Origin: Zymoseptoria tritici IPO323
Lineage: Eukaryota; Ascomycota; Dothideomycetes; Mycosphaerellales; Mycosphaerellaceae
Assembly (NCBI RefSeq): GCF_000219625.1
Contig: NC_018210.1
Location: 1,736,001 to 1,800,000 of the forward strand
Direction of reading: 5' to 3'
DNA length: 64,000 nucleotides
Shown: positions 41,749-51,553 of the stretch, piece after piece
How the letters are laid out: every line of letters starts with the position of its first letter
Numbering within the stretch: the first letter of the stretch is position 1
Notes under the pieces: model-generated
Database searches by the model: none
Seen by the model: the letters and a program-made list of their open reading frames with translations, nothing else
What the model was told of the DNA's origin: nothing
Program-made: the position numbers and the translations under genes

Positions 41749-42567
41749 CTACCAAGGCTGAATCTCATCCGACCTGATGACCTTGCCGGCATCCTGATCT
41801 CGCTTGCCTTCGATAACATCCTTCATGAACTCACCTCCCAGAGAAGGATCTCCAGCACCCATCTTCTTCAACTTCTCCACTCCAACTCCTCCCAACCCGG
41901 TGGCCAGGAATCCCGGCGAGATGGAAAAGACTTTGACGCCGTCGTTGCCCAGGATCCTGTGCCACTCGCGCATGGCCATGTTCAGTCCAGTCTTGGCTGA
42001 TCTGTACGATGTGACTGTGAAGGTGTTTTCTTTCGGCCAACCAGCCGGCGGAGAGGTGTTGATGCGCTTGAGGTTGGCAGTGTGGGTTTGCTCAGTTTCC
42101 GTGAGCGTAGACGTGCCGCTGGTGACGAAGAGAATTCTCGGCTTGGAAGCCTTGAGCAGCAGTGGGATGAACTCCTCGGTGATCACTTGAGTTCCGGCAA
42201 CGTTGGTGTCCCAAGATGCATTCCACGCCTCTCTTGTGGTCATCTTCTTCTCTGCGCTTTGGCTGTCGAAGCCGGCACCAGCGTTGTTTAGGAGGACATC
42301 GAGCCGTCCGAAGCGAGACTGGATCTCATCTCGTGCCTTAGTGATAGAGTCGTCCGAGGAGATGTCGACTTGAATGACGGACAACGAGCTTGGGCTGTCT
42401 GACACCTCTGCTTCGACTCGAGACACTGCATCCTCGCCCTTCTTCGGGTCTCTGCTGCCGATGACGATCTCGTAGGCGGACTTGGACTTGTACAACGCTT
42501 TGACGGCCTCGAGTCCGAGACCGGTGTTTCCACCTGTGATCAGGACCACTTCCTTGTTGCTCGACAT
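41749..42567 (-). CDS. Short-chain dehydrogenase/reductase
   Basis: Single exon, 272 aa, classical SDR. Cofactor motif TGGNTGLG at residues 11-18, a basic residue after strand 2 (IGSRD) suggesting NADP preference, NNAG at 94-97, the catalytic Ser in the FVTSGTS strand (near 150-153), and the YRSAK catalytic pair at Tyr188 and Lys192. The substrate cannot be read from sequence; such carbonyl-reductase-like SDRs are numerous in fungi. Cytosolic, no targeting signal. Start MSSNKEVVLIT is the only reasonable Met. It is divergent from eIF2B alpha. Confidence 0.9.
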   Translation of the reverse strand: MSSNKEVVLITGGNTGLGLEAVKALYKSKSAYEIVIGSRDPKKGEDAVSRVEAEVSDSPSSLSVIQVDISSDDSITKARDEIQSRFGRLDVLLNNAGAGFDSQSAEKKMTTREAWNASWDTNVAGTQVITEEFIPLLLKASKPRILFVTSGTSTLTETEQTHTANLKRINTSPPAGWPKENTFTVTSYRSAKTGLNMAMREWHRILGNDGVKVFSISPGFLATGLGGVGVEKLKKMGAGDPSLGGEFMKDVIEGKRDQDAGKVIRSDEIQPW

Positions 42568-43174
42568 GTCGTGGTGCGAATGATGTAGTAGCTTTGTGTG
42601 TCTTGCGATTTGGACGATGAGAGGATGAGCGGAAGGTATGCTTTCCTGAGGGTCACAGCCGGCCGCTCACCATTTGTACCTTTGGCGTAGACGGAACAAA
42701 AGATGAATAACGTCAATGAGTGTCGGGATTACAATTCTTCTCGGCGTTTAGCCTGACGGCATGCCACTCATCAGTCTTGTACTACATACCATTGGCACAC
42801 ACGGAACAAGAGGACTCAACTCAACGTCAATGGCTGTCGGGCTTGTGATCCTTCTCGGCTTTAAGCCATGCCACCGGAGTTTGGGCTTTCGGACAGCGAG
42901 ATCTCACCTTACTCCGCTCTTGGCCGTTCTCGATGCACCGTTTGCAACTTGCCTCGGTCCAGAGGCTGAACAAGAGCTCATCTCCATAGTACTCGTGGAA
43001 CGTGTTGCATGCAATAGGACTTCGCTGAATGAGGACAGTGCTGCTGACAAGGTTTCCTACTAGCGCCCGTTGTTTCCCGCTTGACTCAGAAGCCGATTTC
43101 TAGACTTCAACCTCGACCATCGAAACAATGTGAGAGAATAACACAGCAGCAATCGCTGCTCAGAATCAAACATC
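42568..43174. promoter_or_regulatory. Divergent intergenic region with internal duplication
   Basis: 607 bp between the SDR gene (minus) and the eIF2B alpha gene (plus). It contains a diverged direct duplication of about 90 bp, listed separately. Confidence 0.5.
42678..42874. repeat. Diverged tandem duplication of about 90 bp
   Basis: Copy 1 at about 42678-42766 and copy 2 at about 42788-42874 share an ordered series of blocks: ACGGAACAA, AACGTCAATG, TGTCGGG, CTTCTCGGC and ATGCCAC. Differences and small indels separate the blocks, so the duplication is old or its blocks are conserved sites. Confidence 0.7.
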
Positions 43175-44382
43175 ATGGCGACCTCAACAAATTCTCCCCA
43201 CTTCAAACCCTTCGACGTCGTCACGGCCTACCACCAACTCCTCAACGACGACCCCGACCTCACCATGCCCGTAGCAGCAATCGAAGCCCTCATCCTCGGA
43301 CTCGCCAACACGCCCGCAACCACCGTCTCCGAAACCCTCGACTCCGTCTCCAAACTCACCCTCCAACTCAAACGCAGCGTCCCTAATTCCATCTCACTCT
43401 CCGCGGGGACGGACATTTTCCAACAATACCTCATCACTTCACTCCAGCGACCGGGCGGTGGATCGGGAGACTTTGAACAGATTCGCAGTCATCTCGTGCA
43501 GAATGGGAAATTGTTTGTTGAGCGGGCGAAAGCGGCGAGGGAGACGATCGCAGGATTTGGAAGGCAGTTTGTGAGGGATGGAAATACAGTGTTGACGAAT
43601 GGCGGGTCAAGAGTGGTGGGTGCTCTGCTGAGGAGTGCGGCGGAGTCGAGTAATGGTACGGGAAGGGGAAGTATACGGTTCCGGGTGATTTATGTGGTGT
43701 CTGGGGATGGGAAAGATACGGAGGCAGAGGACAATATTGCGGCGTTGAGGGAGAGGGATATTCCCGTTGCGACGATCCCATCAACGGCGATTGCGTATTG
43801 TTTGGATCAGGTCACGCAGTGTTTTGTGGGAGCAGAGGGTGTGGTGGAAAATGGAGGGATTGTGAGCAGGTTGGGAACATATCAGTTGGCGATGCTAGCA
43901 AAGGCGGCGGGAAAACCATTCTACGTGGTGTCAGAGTGAGTGCATTGAGGGGCAGAAGGCCAGCAGGACTCAGTCTGCCCCTGTGCCATTCGCCTTGGAA
44001 TGATTGCTAACACCCCGGTCCTTCCTTTCTAGGACGCACAAATTTGTACGGTTATACCCACTGGGACAGCAAGATCTCGGGATCCAACAACGAATCGTGG
44101 AGTTCAAAACATCGAAAGGGAGTGAGACGCAAGAGACGAAGTCCGCCAGCCAAGATGAAGGAGTCGCGGACCTGGAAGAGCCAGCAGAGAAGAGTTCGAG
44201 CTGGCGGCCGGAAGATGCTGTTGACTACACACCTCCCAATTTGATCAACGGGATTATCACGGAGTCCGGCGTGTTACTTCCGAGTGCGGTGTCAGAAGTG
44301 AGTAATATTCCTGCACGAACTTTCGACACACCCACTGACTTTCATACTTCACTTGCAGGCATTGATCCAAGTGTGGTTCTAG
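43175..44382 (+). CDS. GCN3: Translation initiation factor eIF2B subunit alpha (GCN3)
   Basis: Exons 43175-43935, 44033-44297 and 44359-44382 give 349 aa; the last exon encodes only ALIQVWF and a stop. The introns have GTGAGT donors and CTAG or GCAG acceptors. The N-terminal helical domain is at 10-115, then the Rossmann-like eIF2B alpha/beta/delta core (TVLTNGGSRVVGALL, RFRVIYVVSGDG, AALRERDIPVATIPSTAIAYCL, GAEGVVENGGIVSRLGTYQLAMLAKAAGKPFYV) and the final strand (FVRLYPL...DYTPPNLINGIITESGVLLPSAVSEALIQVW). A family-untypical acidic insertion (about 280-310) separates these. It is a regulatory subunit of the eIF2 nucleotide exchange factor that senses eIF2 alpha phosphorylation in general amino-acid control. 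Confidence 0.93.
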
Positions 44383-44576
44383 CGAAATACAGCAGCACTC
44401 AGGATAGCATGAGTAGACAGCAAGATCTACCAATTCTTCTGAAGATCTATCGACTCTCATGCTGAATAGCGCTGCCGAAATGAGCCAACCCAACCGTCCC
44501 ATCGCTAATGAGCAGACCAATCCGATACTCCGCCAGATAGCTTTGCGCCGCTGTATGCCATCTGAAGGCGAACCCA

Positions 44577-46056
44577 TTACGCCTCGTCACCCAGTGCCTC
44601 CAGCTCCCTCTCCTTAGCAATCAACAGCTGCCGCATATTCTCCGCTTCTCTACGCAATTCCGCGCGTCGACTCTCCTTCGCGTCACCTCCTCCCGGCGCA
44701 CGCTGTGGTAACGACGGATCAATGTTCTCGTTCTCTCGCGACGAGACCACATTCTGATGATGCGGGTATGCGCCATCTTGATTGATGGCCGAGAATGTCC
44801 GCTTTTTGCTCTCCGCGGGCGCTTCACGTTGTCTCAAGAAGTCGGTAAAGTCCACGGGCATTGGATCTCCAGGTCGATGCGGGCGGTGTTGCTCTTCGGT
44901 CTGCATGTAGGTGTCCTGCTCGGGGTCCTCTGGGGGCGCTTCGCTCGTGGAGGCGGGCGATGTTGTTTGATTCTCTGATCGTGCTTGCAAATCTGCTGCG
45001 CCATCTACCGGGAATGTGGTGCCAGCCTCAGCAATCTGGTTTCCAGCAGCAGGAACGACGCGTTTCCTCCGCTTGATCTCGGCTTTCTTCATCTGTACTG
45101 GACGTGCGGCGCCGTGAAGCTTGTGGTACAACCCGCACGCGTTGCAGATGGTATGACCAGCTTCATCGCGTCTCCAAAGCGGTGTGATGGTCGTCCCGCA
45201 GTTCTGACACGCAACGACCACGTTTGTGGCTGTTTGTGATGGTGGCACGTAGTTCTGGACGATGGTCTGCATGTGTTGCTGGGAAGGTGTCGGTTCGGCG
45301 GGTATTGTGTTTGCTTGTCGTAGTGCGAACTGAGCGGTCTTCGATATGCGATTGTTGTATGCTGGACAACCTCCACAACCTTCCTGACCACCAGTGCCGT
45401 TGCAACGACCACCGCCGGGACACGTTCCAGTGATGGCTTTTTGTGTGGTGACATACGTCGATCCTCCACGTTGAGGTGATGGCTGTCGATCATCTCGAGC
45501 ATCTTCGCCTTGCTGTGAACTCGCACCTCGCTTCATGCCGACCGGGCGCATCTGGTTGCGTGCTTTGTAGTATAGACCACACGCATTGCAGATCACTGCG
45601 CCGGCTGGAGAGCGCCTCCACAGCGGCGTTTTCGTTGTACCGCAGTTGCTGTTGAATGTCAGCTCGTGAATTCGGTCCCGATCGGTTATCAACGTACCTG
45701 CACATCTGACCGGCGGGCGCTGCACCTGCAGTCGGAGAACGTCGCGTGCTGGAGACTGATCCAGAGGTTGAAGGACCCGGAGATGGCTGCTGAGCTGGAG
45801 TCACGCTCATGTTGTATTCCGAGCTGGGAGCTGTGGAAGCATAACTCTGGTCCATCATCCGTGATGCATTTTGTGATGGCTCCACGGATAATTGCGGGTC
45901 GTATACTGAATGATGGGTGCTCTGAGAGTGCTCGACCAGATGCCGGGCGACGTCCAATTCTTGCTGTGATGGCTGTCGCTGGAGCAGGGCTGGTATTCTC
46001 GGTGAAAGTGGTCTCATCCCGCCCATCCGGTTGGCATCCACCGTGCCATGTGCCAT
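44577..46056 (-). CDS. sreA: SreA-type GATA factor, repressor of iron uptake/siderophore genes
   Basis: Exons 46056-45698 and 45648-44577 give 476 aa. The 49-nt intron splits the first finger, joining MC to [13 protein letters not shown]. Two GATA fingers, C-x2-C-x18-C-x2-C type, lie at about 119-146 and 268-293, flanking a Cys-rich stretch ([10 protein letters not shown]...CGGC, about 195-218). Two fingers with this Cys-rich spacer are diagnostic of fungal SreA/SRE/URBS1 iron regulators; the Cys cluster is thought to sense iron or an Fe-S cluster. A C-terminal coiled coil ([20 protein letters not shown]) is also seen in these proteins. The nuclear signal EIKRRKRV lies after finger 2. Expected to repress siderophore synthesis and iron uptake when iron is sufficient. 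Confidence 0.92.
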
Positions 46057-47370
46057 TCTCAGCGGGTCTTGCTGACGTTATCGCATGCAGAGTGGTCTGG
46101 CGAGGGGTTTGATGGCAGATGGAAAGTCACCAGGAGTGTTCGAAGTCACAAGATCGTGGATGAGCGAAGGATGCAGTCTTCCCGTGTGCGCTCCACGTGG
46201 CGTGTCGTATGCAACGTCCAGGTATTGAGGGATAGTTTCACCTCCGGGCCTTCAGGAAGGAGGAGCAGGGATACGTGGTAGGAAGATCAAAAGCCTCGTC
46301 GCGAATGCACGTCTTTGTTGGTCGATACTTCTCCCGCACGCTCTGGTGTTCCTTCTCACAAGTCTTTCGCCCTTCTCCCGTGTACCTTATTCAATCGTCA
46401 CTTCTGCCTACATGGAAATGCAAGTACAGAGTAATCGGTTTTCTGCAATCGTTCATTGGCTGCGACCGCGACGTGACGGAGACGAAGTCCGGTCAGCATT
46501 GTCATCATGAGGATATGATTGGTTGAATCAGCAAGGCCGTTCGCTGACTAACAAGAAGAAGCCCTTCAATGCTTCACATTGAGTTTGCGACTGCCACTGT
46601 CAACCGTCAACTTCTACCTTAGCGCCTTATCACGTAGGTGTGAAGGTTCGACAGCATGAACTTGTGTCGCCACTCCTATTCGCACCTTCCTCTTGGAGAA
46701 TGGATCGGTGCTGTGACGCAGGCGTCGAGGAATGCACGATTGGCCGGACGAGAGACATGTCGAAACATGCATGAACCGCCGCAGACTACTCTGGAGTCGG
46801 ACTTGAACCTGCACGGCGATCTTTGGAGAAAATTACTGGCATTGCTGCTACTGAGACTGGAGAGCAATCACGCCGATACGGATGTCGGTTGACAACAAGT
46901 GAGTGCAGTACAGTTCAGTACCGCTTTTCTTGGGCTCTACCTTGCCATGCGTTTGCGATTCTGCGTACACGAGGCGCCCGCTCGGGGAAGACCCTATCAG
47001 TCGCCTAGATCGCAACATCTCCACCACGATACGATGGACAGTAGCGTCTGATAGGCCAAGCAAAGCTTCAGCCACACAAGAACTCGTTCTACAGATGGCC
47101 ATACCGCTAATTTACACAGTCGACTTCACCGCTCGGCGACCGCCGGATCCTTGCATGGAACAGCATGACTCGTGTCCAAGGATTTTCACCGGGCTCGAAA
47201 AAGAACCTTGACCAGCAAGCAACATCCTTGCAGCCCTGCCCTATCGACGGCGAGCCCTGGTCAAGACGAGAGCAACTGCGTCTGGACGAGCATATGAAAG
47301 GTCGACATCATCGGTCTTGAAAGCATTTTCTACTCTCTTCTTCTCCCACGTTGTGCTTCCCTCTGCAAGT
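46057..47370. promoter_or_regulatory. Divergent intergenic region
   Basis: About 1.3 kb between the SreA-like gene (minus) and the nucleoside-hydrolase-like gene (plus). Short frames are not supported. I saw no clear ATCWGATAA iron-regulatory site. Confidence 0.4.
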
Positions 47371-48519
47371 ATGCGCTCGTTCTTCTGTTTTGCCGGCGCT
47401 CTCATTGCAAGCCTGACGCCTGTCGTTGCTGCTCATAACGATCGCAGGCAAGACAACGCAACAGTCTCACGCCCAAAAGTGATCCTTGACAATGACTGGC
47501 CCACGACCGGATTCATTACATACCTCCTAGCACTCAACGCCGGATGGGAGGTCCTGGGCCTGGTTTCGGACACATCCGACTCGTGGGCATTGACCTGTGG
47601 TCTCCATGCTCTGGCTACGCTCGAAGTGGGAGATTTATCATGCATTCCAGTCTATCGAGGCACCGACTACCCAATCCTCCGCCGGGCGGAGACTTTCCAG
47701 GTGTGGGAAATGTTACATGGAAATCTGCCATGGCAAGGAGTTTTCGCCGTCGAGAACAGCACGAGGGAGGCGCTTGGAAACAATCCGACAGGAGGTGACC
47801 CAAACCGAATCGTTCGAGGAGCTTTCAAGGAAGGCTATCCCAACACGACATTCGCTTCTGAGATCTCCGGCGCCGAGTTCATGGTGCAGCAGGTTCGGAA
47901 ATATCCCGGCGAGATCAGCATCTACTCAGCCGGCGCTCTCACCAACATCGCCCTCGCCGTCCGGATAGATCCCAATTTTGCAAAGAATGCCAAGGAGCTG
48001 GTGATCATGGGCGGCTACATCGACGGCAACCTCCTTCAAACCACCGGCTCCAAACGTCTGGCCGACTTCCAAAGCGACATTAACCTCATGATCGACCCAG
48101 AGGGCGCAAAGATGGTGCTCTCCGCGGACTTTCCCAACATCACCATCGTTGGAAATGCCGCGAACCAAGTCTTGATCACGCAAGACTTTCTGGATGAGCT
48201 CTACCAAGTCAAGACCCCTTACACCGAATTGCTGAACGCATATTCCAGCCTTGGACAACCGTTCTGGGACGAGACGGCGGCGGCTGTGATGGTGGAGCCT
48301 TCGATTGTGCGGAATAGCACGCGATTTTTCGTTGATGTCGATACGAGCTTTGGTTCGCCGAGTTATGGCAATATCCACGCTTATCAACGGATTCTGGCTC
48401 CAAGGGCTCAGCAGTTGCAGGAGGTGAATTATGTGCTGGAGATTGATGGAGATGTGTTGAAGCAGCGGATCAAGGAGAGCGTTCAGTATCCGGCGAAGGT
48501 CTGTTCGCGTAAAGCATGA
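47371..48519 (+). CDS. Secreted nucleoside-hydrolase-like protein
   Basis: Single exon. Start taken at 47371 because MRSFFCFAGALIASLTPVVA is a good signal peptide; the frame is open back to 47317 (18 extra residues). Mature protein about 360 aa with the inosine/uridine-preferring nucleoside hydrolase fold: VILDNDWPTTGFITYLLAL near 35-55, AGALTNIALAVRIDP, and AKELVIMGGYIDGN. The canonical calcium-binding DxDxxxDD of IUNH enzymes appears as DNDWPTTG, lacking the final acidic pair. A later Asp region is kept (FQSDINLMIDPEGAK). Several N-glycosylation sequons (NAT, NST, NTT, NIT) fit secretion. It may still cleave nucleosides outside the cell, or be catalytically altered. Confidence 0.85.
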   Translation: MRSFFCFAGALIASLTPVVAAHNDRRQDNATVSRPKVILDNDWPTTGFITYLLALNAGWEVLGLVSDTSDSWALTCGLHALATLEVGDLSCIPVYRGTDYPILRRAETFQVWEMLHGNLPWQGVFAVENSTREALGNNPTGGDPNRIVRGAFKEGYPNTTFASEISGAEFMVQQVRKYPGEISIYSAGALTNIALAVRIDPNFAKNAKELVIMGGYIDGNLLQTTGSKRLADFQSDINLMIDPEGAKMVLSADFPNITIVGNAANQVLITQDFLDELYQVKTPYTELLNAYSSLGQPFWDETAAAVMVEPSIVRNSTRFFVDVDTSFGSPSYGNIHAYQRILAPRAQQLQEVNYVLEIDGDVLKQRIKESVQYPAKVCSRKA

Positions 48520-48692
48520 TGGCGGTCGGTGGCTTGTCCAAAGTCAATATTCAGGCGTACGCCCCTCACGAGAAGACACTTGTTGCACAAATATCGCTAC
48601 GCGAATGGATCCATTACCGTTAGGTATACCCTTGATTTGCCGTGCGAATGCTAAGCTTCCCCTTGACTCTGGAACGTTCATTCCACGTGCAG

Positions 48693-51237
48693 TCAATTGC
48701 CCTTGAAGAAACCCTTGAAGAAACCCTTCAATCTGTCTCTCCTCCGGTTTCGACTGCTCTTTCCCGGCTCCACTTTCCCATGTGGTCTCACACTAGACTC
48801 CTGTAAAGACACGGCCGCGACATCGTCGTCAAGATCCGGAAGACTCAGCTGGTGGCCGTTGACCTCCGCGAGAGATACGAGTATCGCAGTCATACCAGCA
48901 TGCAGATCTTTGGCCAGAGGCTGCTGCCTTGGGCTTCCATGAAGAGTCCTACAGTGTGCGTCGAAAGTGACAAGCATTGCAGCTATAGGACCGCCAATTA
49001 CAAAATATCTTTGATCATCTGGAGAGGTCCGAATCTGCGCTCGGATGGCTTTGCAAATGAGTTCGTCCACATTGAAGGCAAACGGCTTCCAGTGTTCAAG
49101 TCGCCGAGTAACGTGCGACCGCACAAGGTACTCTCGCACTGTACGATGCAAAAAGTTGACCCTCTGACCGAACAGCGAGCTTGACGGTAATGCGGCCTGA
49201 AATGAGATTGTGTGGTCAGCATTTGGTGTTGATGCGATCACGGATCCAATTGTTACGACAAGGTCTTCATGCCCGTTGAGATCAAACGACTCACCCAATC
49301 TGCCGCCATTGACACCTCCTGAACTACAAGCAGACCTCTGCAGTAACTTCGCAATCGGAAGTCGATGTCTTTGCGACGTTTGTGGTTGCGACGTGACTCA
49401 GTCGGCTTGATCTCGTGGAAGCCGTCAAGCTCCGAGGATCGCTCGCTGATGAACCAGCACGCAAGGGGGGCCAGCAAGTCATGCGCGTGGTAAGTCACAG
49501 ACAGCATGCTATACGAGTCCTTTTGGTAGTCTTCGTGAACCCTGTCCAGCATGTGATCGAAAAAGCTTTCAAGTTCCTTGGGCAACCGTGCGAGGCGTCG
49601 TTGTAGCTGCGCTATGGTGTTGCAATCTGTCAGGCCCTCTTCGAGATCTTCCATGACCAAACGAACCCACAGAAACACTCCGCAGGAATCATCCACGACA
49701 GTCTTGATCAGAACACGGCCAAGGGTATCTCGATCCCCGTCCTCCTTGAATCGTGAATGGCTTTCCAGTCGATGTTGCACATACTGCGTGATATCGGGCG
49801 TGTTGAAATCTTCCATGAACAGCTTCGTAGTCATGCTGCCATAAGCATCCATGAAAGCAGTATCCGGCCTGCTCGATATGCAAATCTTGACATTGGGTAG
49901 TCTCGTAAGTGCGGTCATCAACTTGATAATCTCGCTGGCTTTTCCCTCGTACTCGTCCAGGCCATCGACGAGAAGGAATAAGTGGTACCCATGGCCAGCA
50001 ATGCTTCTACATGCAGTCTCCATCTTCTCCAGGAGCTGATGTACGTCAAGAGAGACCCGAGATCCAGCGAACCCTGATAAAGAGCGTTGGCCATTTGGTG
50101 TAGCGCCAGCGAATAGAGTCCATAGATCAGAATACACTTCAGACATCAACTCTGGACACTGTCTCAGGATTTGGAACAAGAGTGTACGCAGCAAGCCCTG
50201 CTGTGTTCTTAGAAGCTGTATCTTGCCGACCTCCCAGAAGAAGTACGCCGCCACGAGCAGCTTTCCATCCTGATACCAGACGTCCTTCAGCTGCGTTGTG
50301 GTCTGTGGATTCGAGTACAGAAACTTCATCAGCGTCGACTTTCCTGAGCCTGCAACACCCGAGATCCAGTAGAGCTTTTGCGTTGAGCTCAGCCATGCTT
50401 GGAAGTTAGCTGGAACCAGTCCTACTTTCTTTGCTCCACCAATGCTGCCGTCGAGCCAAAGATACGACTTTTCATGGCTAGGACGTTGATCCAATTCGTG
50501 GAGTCGGCGGTCGATTTCGTCGAATCTGAGCTGAGTCAATATCCCAGCTTGCACAGCGAAGTCTTTTCCACGGCCACCTCTTGCCGTCGCTGTCAACTCC
50601 AGGTGACGGCCAATGTCACCGTTAAAACGTTCCACTATGAGCTGCTGTACAGCATCCTTGATATCAGCAAGGTCCCTTCTTTGGTTGTCACCCAGAACTT
50701 GGACCTGTTGGTCAAGACCTGATAGCTCACTCAGGACACTGCCGAGGGTTCCCATGCTAAGCAGCCTATGTGCCCTCGTATCGATGGTCTCTAACCTTTT
50801 TCTCAGCTGATTGATGTCATTCTCCTTCCACTCGCTCTTGACGGAGCTCCAAAAGGCATCTAAGGAGACTCTGCCCGAGACTGCCTTCGCCCTGCAGCTG
50901 GCAAGCATCTCCAGAAGCTGTTTGGACACATCCTGGCTCTGTTCGCACAGCTGTGCCAGATCTTTGTCGTCCTGTGATAGATCAACGGCGCTGGTGTTCA
51001 AGCCTGGATTCAACCTTGCCAGCAATCCTTTGACGACCTTCGTTTGATCCTCGATTTCGACGAACTCATCTCTAGCTCCGGTTCTCGACAACTGCCGTGT
51101 CGTTTGCACGAGTCTCGCGGATACCTGAACAGCGGGTGACGAAGTCAGCATCTCTCGCTTGTGTTCACCAAATGCTGACGCACATCAACCACGGCCAATA
51201 CATTTGCCACCAGACTGAACACCGTCAGTGGATCCAT
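48693..51237 (-). CDS. NACHT-domain NLR-like protein without C-terminal repeats
   Basis: Exons 51237-51184, 51124-49295 and 49196-48693 give 795 aa. The 18-codon first exon supplies the NLR-type N-terminus MDPLTVFSLVANVLAVVD; the third exon begins AALPSSSLFGQRVNFLHRTV, completing the conserved FLHRTVREYL segment. The N-terminal helical domain is at 1-220. NACHT: Walker A GVAGSGKST near 275-285, Walker B LFLLVDGLDEYEG near 395-405, and NVKICISSRPD near 425. A winged-helix-like region follows, ending near 690. No ankyrin, WD or TPR repeats follow; the protein ends with KGFFKGFFKGN. Fungal STAND proteins of this kind act in self/non-self recognition and cell death. A HET-domain gene lies directly upstream on the same strand, 316 bp away. 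Confidence 0.88.
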
Positions 51238-51553
51238 CACGAGGCGAAAGGTGTAACAGACTGTATCAATGAGTGCAAATGGGCCACGAAGATACAAGGA
51301 GCAAGACACGTGAAGGTCGCATGAGGGCATGCGGAGATGCGGCAAAAGGTGCAGCGAGAGATAGCTTCCCTGCATAAGCGCCACAGCTTTAGCTTGATCT
51401 CTGTCGAGTGCGAGCATTGCGGGTGTTATGGCTGAGGCGCACCCACGACCACCAGTCACGCTTGCATGTAGGGCCTGTCAGGTGGTATCGTCTTTCCAGC
51501 AGACCGAGTCTTCGGTCCACTGTCATTTCCTCTGTCGCCGCCGCATCTCTCCC
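51238..51553. promoter_or_regulatory. Intergenic region between HET and NACHT genes
   Basis: 316 bp, same-strand spacing: 3' end of the HET gene and promoter of the NACHT gene. No other feature seen. Confidence 0.4.
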
